39,920 nt of DNA from Acidilobaceae archaeon (GTDB lineage: Archaea; Thermoproteota; Thermoprotei_A; Sulfolobales; Acidilobaceae): contig JALWJI010000153.1 in NCBI GenBank assembly GCA_027081695.1, forward strand, positions 1 to 39,920. Direction: 5' to 3'. A program made the position numbers and the translations under genes. The notes beneath the pieces are model-generated. The model worked only from the letters and a program-made list of their open reading frames with translations, made no database searches and had not been told where the DNA came from. Position 1 is the stretch's first letter. Each line of letters starts with the position of its first letter. This document shows, piece after piece, positions 25,561-33,730 of this stretch.

Positions 25561-25575
25561 TCGAGGTGTAGAGCT

Positions 25576-26271
25576 GTGGCTGAATACTCTATAGTGTTTA
25601 GAGACGTCTGGAAAATCTATCGTGGAAACGGGATCGATTATCCCGCGCTACGAGGAGTCAACTTTGTCGTTGAGAAGGGAGAGCTCGTTGCATTACAGGG
25701 TCCCTCAGGCAGTGGGAAAACTACTGTAATCTATCTTGCCGGCGGCTTGGATACACCTACTAGAGGAGAAGTTATTGTAAATAGTGAGAATCTTAGTAGA
25801 CTCTCCGAAGGAAAACGGGCTAAGTGGAGGAGGAGAAATGTTGGTATAGTGTTTCAATTCTTTCATCTTGTCCCCACCCTAACTGTTCTTGAAAACGTTA
25901 TTCTCCCAATGGAATTAGCAGAATATCCGCCAAAGGAGAAACGATTAGAGAGAGCCGAGGAGCTCTTAGAGATCATAGGTATGAAGAATAAGAGAGAGAA
26001 ATTTCCGAATCAACTAAGCGGCGGCGAGCAGCAGAGAGTAGCAATTGCTCGTGCCCTTGCAGCGGATCCCTATATCATACTTGCTGATGAGCCTACAGCC
26101 AATCTCGATACTAGGAATAAGCTAAAAATAATCGATCTTCTAATAGAAGCTAATCATCTCGGTAAAACAATCCTATATACTACTCATGATCCACAACTGG
26201 CTTCTAAAGCTGATAGAGTATTAAAGATAGAGGATGGAAGAATAGTCCCTTTAAATCTTAGTGGCCTGTAA
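25576..26271 (+). CDS. ABC transporter ATP-binding protein, MacB/LolD type
   Basis: A 231-residue ATPase. Walker A is QGPSGSGKTTVIYLAGG, the Q-loop IVFQFFHLVPTLT, the signature QLSGGEQQRVAIARAL, Walker B YIILADEPTANLDT and the H-loop LYTTHDPQ. The VFQFFHL and LSGGEQQRVA forms are typical of ATPases paired with FtsX-like permeases. The start is GTG 25576 with GAGGTG seven bases upstream, 15 bp after the permease stop. It is convergent with tRNA-Val. Confidence 0.95.
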   Translation: MAEYSIVFRDVWKIYRGNGIDYPALRGVNFVVEKGELVALQGPSGSGKTTVIYLAGGLDTPTRGEVIVNSENLSRLSEGKRAKWRRRNVGIVFQFFHLVPTLTVLENVILPMELAEYPPKEKRLERAEELLEIIGMKNKREKFPNQLSGGEQQRVAIARALAADPYIILADEPTANLDTRNKLKIIDLLIEANHLGKTILYTTHDPQLASKADRVLKIEDGRIVPLNLSGL

Positions 26272-26291
26272 AAGGTGCCGAGATTTTTATT

Positions 26292-26369
26292 TGGTGGGCC
26301 CGCGGGGATTTGAACCCCGGACCTCCGCCGTGTCAGGGCGGCGTCCTGACCAGGCTAGACGACGGGCCC
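26292..26369 (-). tRNA. tRNA-Val (GAC)
   Basis: A 78-nt tRNA on the minus strand. The acceptor GGGCCCG pairs with CGGGCCC; the anticodon stem-loop is CCGCC-CTGACAC-GGCGG, anticodon GAC (plus-strand 26332-26334); the T arm is CGGGG-TTCAAAT-CCCCG. CCA is encoded and there is no intron. Confidence 0.97.
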
Positions 26370-26428
26370 CTGGCCCCAGACGCCAATCAAATAGGATAAA
26401 CACATCCAAGTTTAAAAGAATTAGGTGT

Positions 26429-26851
26429 CTAATTGCTTTTACAGTCTGCTTCTACAATTATGTTTACTCCATGGATCCTGAGACCTTTTTCTGATAGTTC
26501 CTGTACTAGTTTGCTCGCATATGTTTTGCTGTCTTCAAGGTCTACGAGTTGACCTGTATCCTTACAATATACGTTTACGTGGTATTCTGGTCTATCGATG
26601 TGTGTTTCACCGTTCCATTCGAAGATTCGTATCACGCCTGCTTTCTCTAGCATCTTCATGGTGTTGAATATTGTGGATATTCCTACGCGGGGTAATTGCT
26701 TCTGAACTATTGAATGTATTTCTTTAAATGATGGATGGTTCTTAACATTGTCTAGTATTATCTTTGTTATAACTATTCGTTGGGGGGTTACTCGTACGCC
26801 GATTTTTGTTAGTATGTCTATTACTTCTTCTATTTTTACTTCGTCTTGCAT
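26429..26851 (-). CDS. Fur/PerR-family transcriptional regulator lacking the CxxC zinc motif
   Basis: A 140-residue Fur-superfamily regulator. The N-terminal winged helix has RVTPQRIVITKIIL, HPSFKEIHSIVQ and the recognition helix GISTIFNTMKMLEKAGVIR; the dimerisation domain follows. Canonical Fur has HHH..C..C and a second C..C for structural zinc; here the segment reads YHVNVYCKDTGQLVDL with one Cys, and only one more Cys lies at the C-terminus (EADCKSN), so the structural zinc site is incomplete. ATG 26851 is chosen because AAAGGTG lies just upstream; GTG 26860 is the alternative. It precedes the transporter operon on the same strand but is downstream of it, 185 bp after its last gene. Confidence 0.88.
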   Translation of the reverse strand: MQDEVKIEEVIDILTKIGVRVTPQRIVITKIILDNVKNHPSFKEIHSIVQKQLPRVGISTIFNTMKMLEKAGVIRIFEWNGETHIDRPEYHVNVYCKDTGQLVDLEDSKTYASKLVQELSEKGLRIHGVNIIVEADCKSN

Positions 26852-27045
26852 GGTTGACACCTTTACACCTTTTGTTCTCCATATAATGTAGTGTTATCCA
26901 TGTTTATATGTTGTTATATATTCTTCTTGCAAATGGTTTTCACTTTGCTTGTCCTTGAACCTATGTCTAAGTAGAGACATTATTAATTAGATATTCAATA
27001 AAAACTGTAGAGTTTTATAGGGAAAACTAAGTTGGATAAAGAATT

Positions 27046-28203
27046 TTATTCTTTCTTGTTCACCGTTGGAAGTCCAGATTTTACTATTTCTCTTATGCTT
27101 GGGTATCTGTAACAGGATACGTATCTTTCTGGTTTGACTTCAGAGAGTGGAGGCTCTACTACGGGGCATAATTGTTCTAGTTCTTTGTCTGTTTCCTTGT
27201 GTTGTTCATAGTAGATACATCTTGGGTGGAATCTGCATCCTGGCGGAATGAATACAGCGTTTGGCACTTCTCCTTTTATTTTTAGGTCTCTGAATTTTAG
27301 CCTGTTGGCTGGATCGGGATCTGGTATTGCGGCGATTAGTGCTTCCGTGTATGGGTGGAGGGGGTCGGCTATTACTTCTCTTGCGTCTCCCAGCTCTACG
27401 ATCTTTCCTAGATACATGACTGCGATTCTGTCACAGATGTATCTTGCTACTGCTAGGTCGTGTGTTATGAATATGAATGAGACGTCGAGTAGTGTTCTTA
27501 GATTTAAGAGTACTTCGAGGATTTCTGCTCTAATTGAGACGTCGAGCATTGAGACGGGCTCGTCTGCTATAATTAGGGAGGGGTTTCCTATTATTGCACG
27601 TGCTATTGCTACTCTTTGTCTCTGTCCTCCGCTTAACTGGTGTGGGTATCTATCAATGAATTCTTCTACGGGAGTTAGCTTGACCATTTCTAGGGCTTTC
27701 GCGATGATTTCTAGCCTTTCTTCTTTTGTTGATCCTATCTTGTGGACTAATAATACTTCTTCTAGCACGTCTTTAATGCGGAACCTTGGGTTTAGACTAC
27801 CGTATGGATCCTGGTATATCATCTGGATTTCTCTTCTCAAGGGTCTGAATTGTGAATCTTTTAGTCCGAACAGTTCTACGAATCCGTTTTCTGACTTGAC
27901 ACCCATAGCGTCGAGAATTTCAAGTGTCTCCTTACGGGGTTTGAAGAAGGCTTTTCCTGAGTGGACGGGGACTAGTCTTAATAGTGCTTTTCCTGTGGTT
28001 GTTTTTCCACAGCCGCTTTCTCCTACTAGACAAAAGATCTCTCTTTTCCTGATATTGAATGATACTCCGTCTACTGCGTGGACATAGAGTTGTGGTTTAC
28101 GCAATAGTATATCTGATATATCTCTCTTTATGGGGAACCATACCTTGAGATCTTGTACTCGAAGAATCTCTTCTCCGAGTTCTACCCTATACGCATGGCT
28201 CAT
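27046..28203 (-). CDS. Oligopeptide/dipeptide-type ABC transporter ATP-binding protein (OppF/DppF-like)
   Basis: A 385-residue importer ATPase, last gene of a B-C-A-D-F operon. Walker A GESGCGKTTTGKALLRL, Q-loop MIYQDPYGSLNP, signature HQLSGGQRQRVAIARAI, Walker B LIIADEPVSMLD, H-loop IFITHDL. The family C-terminal extension is present, with four cysteines (GCRFHPRCIYYEQ, LEQLCPVVEPP, RYVSCYRYP) that in related proteins form an iron-sulfur-type site. About 30 extra residues sit between Walker A and the Q-loop (KPRKETLEILDAMGVKSEN), longer than normal. The ATG follows GAGGTGA; it is 7 bp from the previous gene. Confidence 0.95.
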   Translation of the reverse strand: MSHAYRVELGEEILRVQDLKVWFPIKRDISDILLRKPQLYVHAVDGVSFNIRKREIFCLVGESGCGKTTTGKALLRLVPVHSGKAFFKPRKETLEILDAMGVKSENGFVELFGLKDSQFRPLRREIQMIYQDPYGSLNPRFRIKDVLEEVLLVHKIGSTKEERLEIIAKALEMVKLTPVEEFIDRYPHQLSGGQRQRVAIARAIIGNPSLIIADEPVSMLDVSIRAEILEVLLNLRTLLDVSFIFITHDLAVARYICDRIAVMYLGKIVELGDAREVIADPLHPYTEALIAAIPDPDPANRLKFRDLKIKGEVPNAVFIPPGCRFHPRCIYYEQHKETDKELEQLCPVVEPPLSEVKPERYVSCYRYPSIREIVKSGLPTVNKKE

Positions 28204-28210
28204 CTATAAT

Positions 28211-29173
28211 TCACCTCTTCGTGTAAAGCCAACAAGCTACGTAGTGTCCTTTTGAATACTCGATTATCGGAGGCTCTTCTTTGTCACATGGCTCAAACCT
28301 TCTCGGACATCTTGGTGCAAATCTGCATCCCGGTGGAGGCGAGCGGAGATCTGGAGGTGTCCCAGGGATGTATTCGAGCTTATGTATGTCTCCTTTGAGC
28401 CTGGGTACTGCCCTAATGAGAGCTTTTGTGTAGGGATGTAGCGGGTTTTCAAATATGTCTTCTGCTCTTCCAAACTCGACAATTTTTCCAGCGTACATTA
28501 CTGCGATTTTCTCTGAGAGCTCTGTTACTACTCCGAGATCGTGGGTGATCAGTATAATGCTCATTTTTTCCTCCTGGTGGAGTTTTTTCATTAGGTTTAG
28601 TATCTGCGCTTGAACAACAACGTCTAGCGCTGTAGTGGGCTCGTCTGCGATTACTATGTCGGGTTTTAATGCTAGTGCCATTGCGATTACTACTCTTTGT
28701 TTTTGTCCTCCGCTTAGCTCGTGGGGATATCTTTCCAATATTGAAGGCGCGAGGCCTACAGCTTCTATAAGTTCTCTAGCACGTTCAAGTGCCTCCTGCT
28801 TGGTCATATTGGTGTGGAGGAGGAGAGGTTCTATGATTTGATCTCCCACGGTATAAACTGGGTTGAGCGCGTTCATAGCGCCTTGAAATATCATGCTGAT
28901 CCGTTTCCACCTTATCTCTCTTCTAACCTCAGACTCGCTCATTCCAACAATATCTTTTCCGTCTATTCTAATCTGTCCACCAACTATTCTTCCAGGAGGA
29001 GGAACTAGTCTTAACAAGCTCCATGCTAGTGTACTTTTTCCACAGCCGCTCTCTCCTACTATTCCCAGGGTTTCTCCCTTTTCTAGTTCAAAGGACACTC
29101 CGTCTACAGCCTTTACTACTCCTCTTAGTGTATAGAAGTATGTTCGTAGATTCTCTACCTCGAGTAGTGCCAT
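28211..29173 (-). CDS. Oligopeptide/dipeptide-type ABC transporter ATP-binding protein (OppD/DppD-like)
   Basis: A 320-residue ATPase partner of the previous protein. Walker A GESGCGKSTLAWSLLRL, Q-loop MIFQGAMNALNP, signature ELSGGQKQRVVIAMAL, Walker B IVIADEPTTALD, H-loop ILITHDLG. The C-terminal motif GCRFAPRCPRRFEPCDKEEP plus a final ACWLY gives the four-cysteine extension typical of OppD/DppD. The ATG is preceded by GAGGGA. It lies 185 bp downstream of the binding-protein gene, the only large gap in the operon besides the one before that gene. Confidence 0.95.
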   Translation of the reverse strand: MALLEVENLRTYFYTLRGVVKAVDGVSFELEKGETLGIVGESGCGKSTLAWSLLRLVPPPGRIVGGQIRIDGKDIVGMSESEVRREIRWKRISMIFQGAMNALNPVYTVGDQIIEPLLLHTNMTKQEALERARELIEAVGLAPSILERYPHELSGGQKQRVVIAMALALKPDIVIADEPTTALDVVVQAQILNLMKKLHQEEKMSIILITHDLGVVTELSEKIAVMYAGKIVEFGRAEDIFENPLHPYTKALIRAVPRLKGDIHKLEYIPGTPPDLRSPPPGCRFAPRCPRRFEPCDKEEPPIIEYSKGHYVACWLYTKR

Positions 29174-29339
29174 CTGATTTCCCTCATTAGCCCCATTATC
29201 TTTAATTCCTGTGTCCTTTAGGATCTAGCCCCCTTTTTGGGAATATAATTATTTACACGGTTTTATCGTAGATATATAGAATTTACCTTGGAGCAAATAG
29301 ATTAGTAGAAAAATAATGAGTTTTATATTTAGGATTATG

Positions 29340-29345
29340 AAAAAA
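29340..29345 (-). terminator. T-tract after the binding-protein gene
   Basis: Fourteen bases after the stop of the binding-protein gene the coding strand shows CTTTTTTC (T6). Archaeal RNA polymerase stops at such tracts. It may give partial termination that raises binding-protein mRNA over that of the ATPase genes. Confidence 0.4.
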
Positions 29346-29358
29346 GATTATTATTGGG

Positions 29359-31971
29359 TTACTTTCTCATGAAGTAATATGCTGCTGCTATGATGATTAT
29401 TACTACGACTACTGCTGCTATTACGGTTCCTGATATTCCGCCCTCTTCTGGGGCTGCTGTTGTAGTTGTTGTTGTTTGCTCAGGTGGTGGTGTAGTTGTA
29501 GTTGTTGTCTGCTGGGTCTGCTCAGTTGTAGTTGTTGTTGTTCCTGGCTGTGGTGTTACTAGTGTTACTGATACCGACTGCTGTGCTGGGTTGCTGTATC
29601 CTACAGGGTATGCTAGTATTACTATCTGGTAGCTACCCTCTGATACGTTGGTTGGGAGTACTGCTTCGAAGCTTCCGGGCTCCTGGTAGTTTATCGTTAG
29701 GAATGTGGATGCGAAAGTCTCTAGGTTTACAGCGACTGCGTAGATCTTTACGTCTTCGTTGGTTGCTGGTTGGCCGTTGACGCTTACGCTGAGTGTTACT
29801 AGGGCGGTGCCCTCAGTGTTGTAGTTTACTGGATCATAGTTTATCTGTAGGTCTACAGTCTTTGGCTGTAGCTCCTGTGCTATTACTGCTGGGTCTACAG
29901 GGAAGTCTGCTACTCTCTTTACTGTTGCGATGTCGTTCTGTGCATCATAGCTGTCAAGGTAGAATGGACCGTTTGCTACTACCATGTGGTTGTGCTGGTT
30001 GAAGAAGTTTATCAGGTTATCTACTCTCTGCTCCCACTCTGCCTGTGTTAGGAGTCCTAGGTTGATTAGCTGCTGTACCCAGTCTGGTGGTGTTGTCTTA
30101 TACTGTTGTAGTAGGTCGACCATCTGCTGGCCCTGGTAGGTGTCTAGCAGGTGTATTGCTGGGTGGTACTCGTCGCTTGCGTCTAGGCTCCATACATACT
30201 TTGGTGTTACGTTCTCAGGCACATTCTGTATGTCTGGCTGTCCGTACTGCCATAGTAGGTCCATTCCTGCATAGAGTTCTAATGGCCAGCTTGTCCATAT
30301 GCTTGCTACTCCTGCTATAAATCCGGGATCTAGATGATCATAGTTTACATATACCTTGACTGTTGTCTCGTTAATTACCTTTACTGCTACAAACGAGTTG
30401 AGGAACGTGTAGTAGTCTCCTGCTATTGGTCCTTCGAACCTGTTGTCGACTGTTGTGTTGGTGCTGTCATCATATGCATATTCGAATATTACATATAGTG
30501 GTGCTAGTAGGTCTGCTACAGTCTCAGTTGTTCCATCGTGGAACTTGATCTGTCCAAGTAGCTTGTAGTTGATTGTTACTGCATTCTTTGCTGTTGTTAC
30601 GTTTGCTTCTGCTGCCGTTACGAACTGGTGAGCTGCGTGGTCATAAAGTAGTGCGTCGCCGTCAACTGTTACTGGGCCTCTTTCTAGGCTCCACTCTACT
30701 GTGTTTGCAGGGCTCCATCCTGTCTTACCGTCTGTTATTCTGCTTGTTATTCCTGGCCAGGTTATTGCTTCTACTACTGGCCTGCTGTAGAAGTCTTGGA
30801 ATCCGCCTACCGGGTTCCAGGCCCATCCGCTTGCATAAATGTATCTGTTTGTTAGTGTTATTGTGTCTTGTGGGTACTGTAGGTTCATGAACGTGAATGT
30901 GTGCCATGGGCTTGCCTTGGGGCTTGGTAGTATGCCCTGTAGGTCGCTGCTTACTGCGTAGAAGTCATAGGTTGCTGCTATGAATACTCTTACGCTCTCC
31001 CTGATTCCTAGGTCTACTCCCTCGTTTATTAGTTGCCAGAATTCTGTCTCGTTTGCATAGTCACCGTTGTCTAGTTTCTGGGCTATCTCGTCTATTGTAG
31101 CGTTATGATAGTTCCAGTATGTTGGCTCTAGCCATCCTGGCATTGCTCCCCATATGCTGCTGTAGAACCATACGAAGTTACCGTAGTCGTACTGGGTCAT
31201 TCCGGTGATTCCCCAGCCCTCTGTGTAGAGGTGCCACTCACAGGCGCTGGGGTCTCCGCTGTAGACTATCTGGTATGCTGCTGCGAAGTCGTTGTATAGC
31301 CTATCTACTGTTATTCCTACGTCGTTCTCCAGCTTGTTGGCTAGTAGGTCTCCAATGTCTTTCCTCTGGTCCTCGTTTCTTATTACGAACTTGACTGTTA
31401 CAGGGTCGCCGTTTGCCCAGTACCATTTACCGTCTGCTCCCTGTGTTGCTCCGAGTTCTTGTAGTGCTTGCTGGAGGAGCTGGATTCCGTACTGCTCTCC
31501 CTTAGCGTCGATTATTGCCTGCCACTTTAGTGCTGTTCCGACTAGGTATGGATAGTCGGGGTCTAGTGGTGTCCATGGTAGGATTACTGGTATAGCGTAT
31601 CCCTCGTAGATCTGTGATACTATTTCTCCTCTGGGTACTAGGAACTGTAGTGCGAATCTAGCCTTCTGGTTCTGGAATATGTTTATTGATCCGTCTTGGC
31701 AGGTGTCTGTTGGGTTTACGAGGATGTTTGTTAGACCGCTTGCTGCTTTTATCGTCTGGAAGCCTGCTTCTTGGAGCCTATTTACTAGATCTATGCTTCT
31801 TAGTCTGAAGAGTCTACCCTGTGAGTCTCCGAAAAGCAGACTACCGACTGCTGCCTGGTCGTCCTCTATTCTCTGGAATACTATTGTGTTAACATATCCT
31901 GCGTTTGAAACGAGTGCTGCTGCTATTGGGAGAACCATTAGTGCTACAATGAATATAGCTAGCGTTCTCAT
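29359..31971 (-). CDS. Family-5 extracellular solute-binding protein, C-terminally membrane-anchored
   Basis: An 870-residue substrate-binding protein of the peptide/opine/sugar ABC importer class. It starts with a signal sequence (MRTLAIFIVALMVLPIAAAL) without a lipobox Cys. The large mature domain (about 30-800) contains family-5 type segments such as PWTPLDPDYPYLVGTALKW and YKLLGQIKFHDGTTETVADL. It ends with a Thr/Pro/Gln-rich linker (about 805-845, probably glycosylated), a membrane helix (about 847-867) and MRK, the usual crenarchaeal way of tethering binding proteins. The ATG follows GGGTGAA. The ligand, peptide or sugar, cannot be told. It is the third gene of the operon. Confidence 0.92.
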   Translation of the reverse strand: MRTLAIFIVALMVLPIAAALVSNAGYVNTIVFQRIEDDQAAVGSLLFGDSQGRLFRLRSIDLVNRLQEAGFQTIKAASGLTNILVNPTDTCQDGSINIFQNQKARFALQFLVPRGEIVSQIYEGYAIPVILPWTPLDPDYPYLVGTALKWQAIIDAKGEQYGIQLLQQALQELGATQGADGKWYWANGDPVTVKFVIRNEDQRKDIGDLLANKLENDVGITVDRLYNDFAAAYQIVYSGDPSACEWHLYTEGWGITGMTQYDYGNFVWFYSSIWGAMPGWLEPTYWNYHNATIDEIAQKLDNGDYANETEFWQLINEGVDLGIRESVRVFIAATYDFYAVSSDLQGILPSPKASPWHTFTFMNLQYPQDTITLTNRYIYASGWAWNPVGGFQDFYSRPVVEAITWPGITSRITDGKTGWSPANTVEWSLERGPVTVDGDALLYDHAAHQFVTAAEANVTTAKNAVTINYKLLGQIKFHDGTTETVADLLAPLYVIFEYAYDDSTNTTVDNRFEGPIAGDYYTFLNSFVAVKVINETTVKVYVNYDHLDPGFIAGVASIWTSWPLELYAGMDLLWQYGQPDIQNVPENVTPKYVWSLDASDEYHPAIHLLDTYQGQQMVDLLQQYKTTPPDWVQQLINLGLLTQAEWEQRVDNLINFFNQHNHMVVANGPFYLDSYDAQNDIATVKRVADFPVDPAVIAQELQPKTVDLQINYDPVNYNTEGTALVTLSVSVNGQPATNEDVKIYAVAVNLETFASTFLTINYQEPGSFEAVLPTNVSEGSYQIVILAYPVGYSNPAQQSVSVTLVTPQPGTTTTTTEQTQQTTTTTTPPPEQTTTTTTAAPEEGGISGTVIAAVVVVIIIIAAAYYFMRK

Positions 31972-32015
31972 GTCATATTCACCCGTTGGGCGTCATAAAC
32001 TGTATATGAAGGAGG

Positions 32016-32025
32016 ATATTTAAAT
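32016..32025 (-). promoter_or_regulatory. TATA box of the binding-protein gene
   Basis: ATTTAAATAT-like sequence on the minus strand, 45-54 bp before the binding-protein ATG, within the 123-bp gap that follows the C-permease gene. The expected start site near 31993 gives a 20-nt leader containing GGGTGAA. A T5 tract at 32081-32085 just upstream could end transcripts from the permease genes. This suggests separate, probably stronger, expression of the binding protein. Confidence 0.55.
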
Positions 32026-32094
32026 AGCTTGTCGTTAAAAACACGTATAAATTTAAGAAGATTTTTGATAAGTTATAAATAAAAATTATTTTTA

Positions 32095-33717
32095 TTACTT
32101 TACGAGCTTGGGTGCGACTATCGGCTCTAATGCTCTACCCAACAGTAGGAATGTCGCCGAGAATATCACTAACGCTAAGCCTGGGAAGAGGTATAGCCAC
32201 CAGTAACCAGCGTTGACTGCTCCTACATCATACGCTAGCTGGAGCATTTTACCCCAGGTTGGAGCGGCGGGATCACCGAATCCTAGTAGCGAGAGACTTG
32301 CCTCCGCCACTATAACTCCTGGGATAGATAGAACCGCTATAGCCATTGTATATGGGAAGATCTGTGGGAACATGTGTTTGAATAATATTCTCCTCGTAGA
32401 TGCACCAACAGCTCTAGCAGCCTCAACATATATTTGCTCACTTATCTGGAGAGCCATACTTCTTACAACTATGACTGGTCCCGCCCAGAACAATATGATC
32501 ATTAGGCCTGCGAGCACAGGCAGTGTTATTGCTGATCTGAACGCTACAGATAGCGCTATTAGTATTGGTAAGAACGGGAGAGAGTTAACGATGTCGACTA
32601 CTCTCATCATTATTTCTCCTTTTATATCTTTCCAGTAGCCTGCTGCTGTTCCATAGAAGGCTCCTATGAATGTTGATATGAATGTTACACTGAATCCAAG
32701 GATAAATGCATACGGGAGACCGAATAATAGTCCTAGTCCTATGGGCCTGCTCTTTGTATCTGTTCCGAAGAAACCATAGCAGTTTGGCTTTACCTCGAAT
32801 ACATATACTGTTGGTTCAACAAATGCGTCATTCTGCTTTGCTAGATTTGGATCAAACTGTCCATTGTTTAATACCAAGTCTCTATCCACGAAGTAGCCTA
32901 TCTTGAGAACAACTTTGTATTCTCCATTAAGCGGTACAACTTGGCCTTGCTCGTTAACTGTCGCCATTATTATCTGGCCTTGCTGTAGACCAGGTATCCC
33001 TTCAGGATAGCCGAGATACTCTTCTAGCTGTTTTATACTACTGGTGAAGTATTGTTCTATTAGGGCTCCTTGATATATCTTGTTGAGACTGTATGGTTTT
33101 ATGAACGTTATGTTTTCTCCTCCTTCTGTTATGTTTGCGACTTGGCCATAGAGGAACACTGTTCCAGACTCGCCTACCGGGAGCTTACCATCATAGAAGT
33201 ATACTTTTAGCCCGTCGGGCCTTTCTACATATGCCTCGAGTATGATAATGTCAGTTGTCGTTGTCTGCAGGTTCACAGTAGCATTTTTGCCTACCTCGAC
33301 GATTAATGCTAATGCAGTGTCGCTTGGGAATTCTTCTGCTTCGTAATTGAAGGATCCCTCATATACCGTTTCAACGTATACCGCGTTGAAATAGTCTATA
33401 AGCAATTGCTGCTTGGGATCGGCTACTTGGAAGCTCGCTTCTGGCCCTGTTACCTGCATGTCTTCTAGCGATACCTTTGCAGGTGGGGCTTTATCTGTTG
33501 CCCAGCATGGAGGAGCACTTTGTGGATATAGGTATGACCACTTGTTGCTTTGTGTGTACTCTTTAAGGCCTGTTTCTCCATAGGCAGCTACAACATAAAT
33601 TGCTAGTAACAGTTGTATTATTAGGAGTGCCATTCCTATTTTGCCACTCCAGGTTCTAAGTAGAAGTGACCAGTTGGAGAGTTGTTTTTTGCCTGTTTTC
33701 TTCTTCCTCTTAAACAT
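32095..33717 (-). CDS. ABC transporter permease (OppC/DppC-like) with a large extracytoplasmic insertion
   Basis: A 540-residue permease; the family is usually near 300. The first membrane helix (about 25-45) is followed by some 265 extracytoplasmic residues rich in beta-like segments and NxS/T sites, then the conserved GFFGTDTKSRPIGLGLLFG that normally follows the first helix closely, five more helices and the EAA coupling loop YVEAARAVGASTRRILFKHM. Two cysteines (near 71 and 313) bracket the insert. ATG 33717 is chosen because GAGGTGA lies upstream; GTG 33726 is part of that site. It is 13 bp from the B-permease gene. Confidence 0.93.
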   Translation of the reverse strand: MFKRKKKTGKKQLSNWSLLLRTWSGKIGMALLIIQLLLAIYVVAAYGETGLKEYTQSNKWSYLYPQSAPPCWATDKAPPAKVSLEDMQVTGPEASFQVADPKQQLLIDYFNAVYVETVYEGSFNYEAEEFPSDTALALIVEVGKNATVNLQTTTTDIIILEAYVERPDGLKVYFYDGKLPVGESGTVFLYGQVANITEGGENITFIKPYSLNKIYQGALIEQYFTSSIKQLEEYLGYPEGIPGLQQGQIIMATVNEQGQVVPLNGEYKVVLKIGYFVDRDLVLNNGQFDPNLAKQNDAFVEPTVYVFEVKPNCYGFFGTDTKSRPIGLGLLFGLPYAFILGFSVTFISTFIGAFYGTAAGYWKDIKGEIMMRVVDIVNSLPFLPILIALSVAFRSAITLPVLAGLMIILFWAGPVIVVRSMALQISEQIYVEAARAVGASTRRILFKHMFPQIFPYTMAIAVLSIPGVIVAEASLSLLGFGDPAAPTWGKMLQLAYDVGAVNAGYWWLYLFPGLALVIFSATFLLLGRALEPIVAPKLVK

Positions 33718-33730
33718 CGCGGTCACCTCA

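Noticed and set aside
26261..26494. 77-aa plus-strand frame containing GPRGFEPRTS
   Set aside because: It reads through the antisense of tRNA-Val; this peptide is a well-known artefact of antisense tRNA T arms.
27248..28087. 279-aa plus-strand frame over the OppF-like gene
   Set aside because: Antisense to a complete ABC ATPase; long only because the compositional bias removes stop codons.
29420..29560. Repetitive GTTGTT/GTAGTT tract as a microsatellite or CRISPR-like repeat
   Set aside because: It is the codon repeat of the Thr-rich linker of the binding protein. There are no spacers and no regular repeat units.
29390..30890. Several Val/Leu-rich plus-strand frames under the binding-protein gene
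   Set aside because: They translate the complement of the Thr-rich linker and neighbouring sequence; not plausible proteins.
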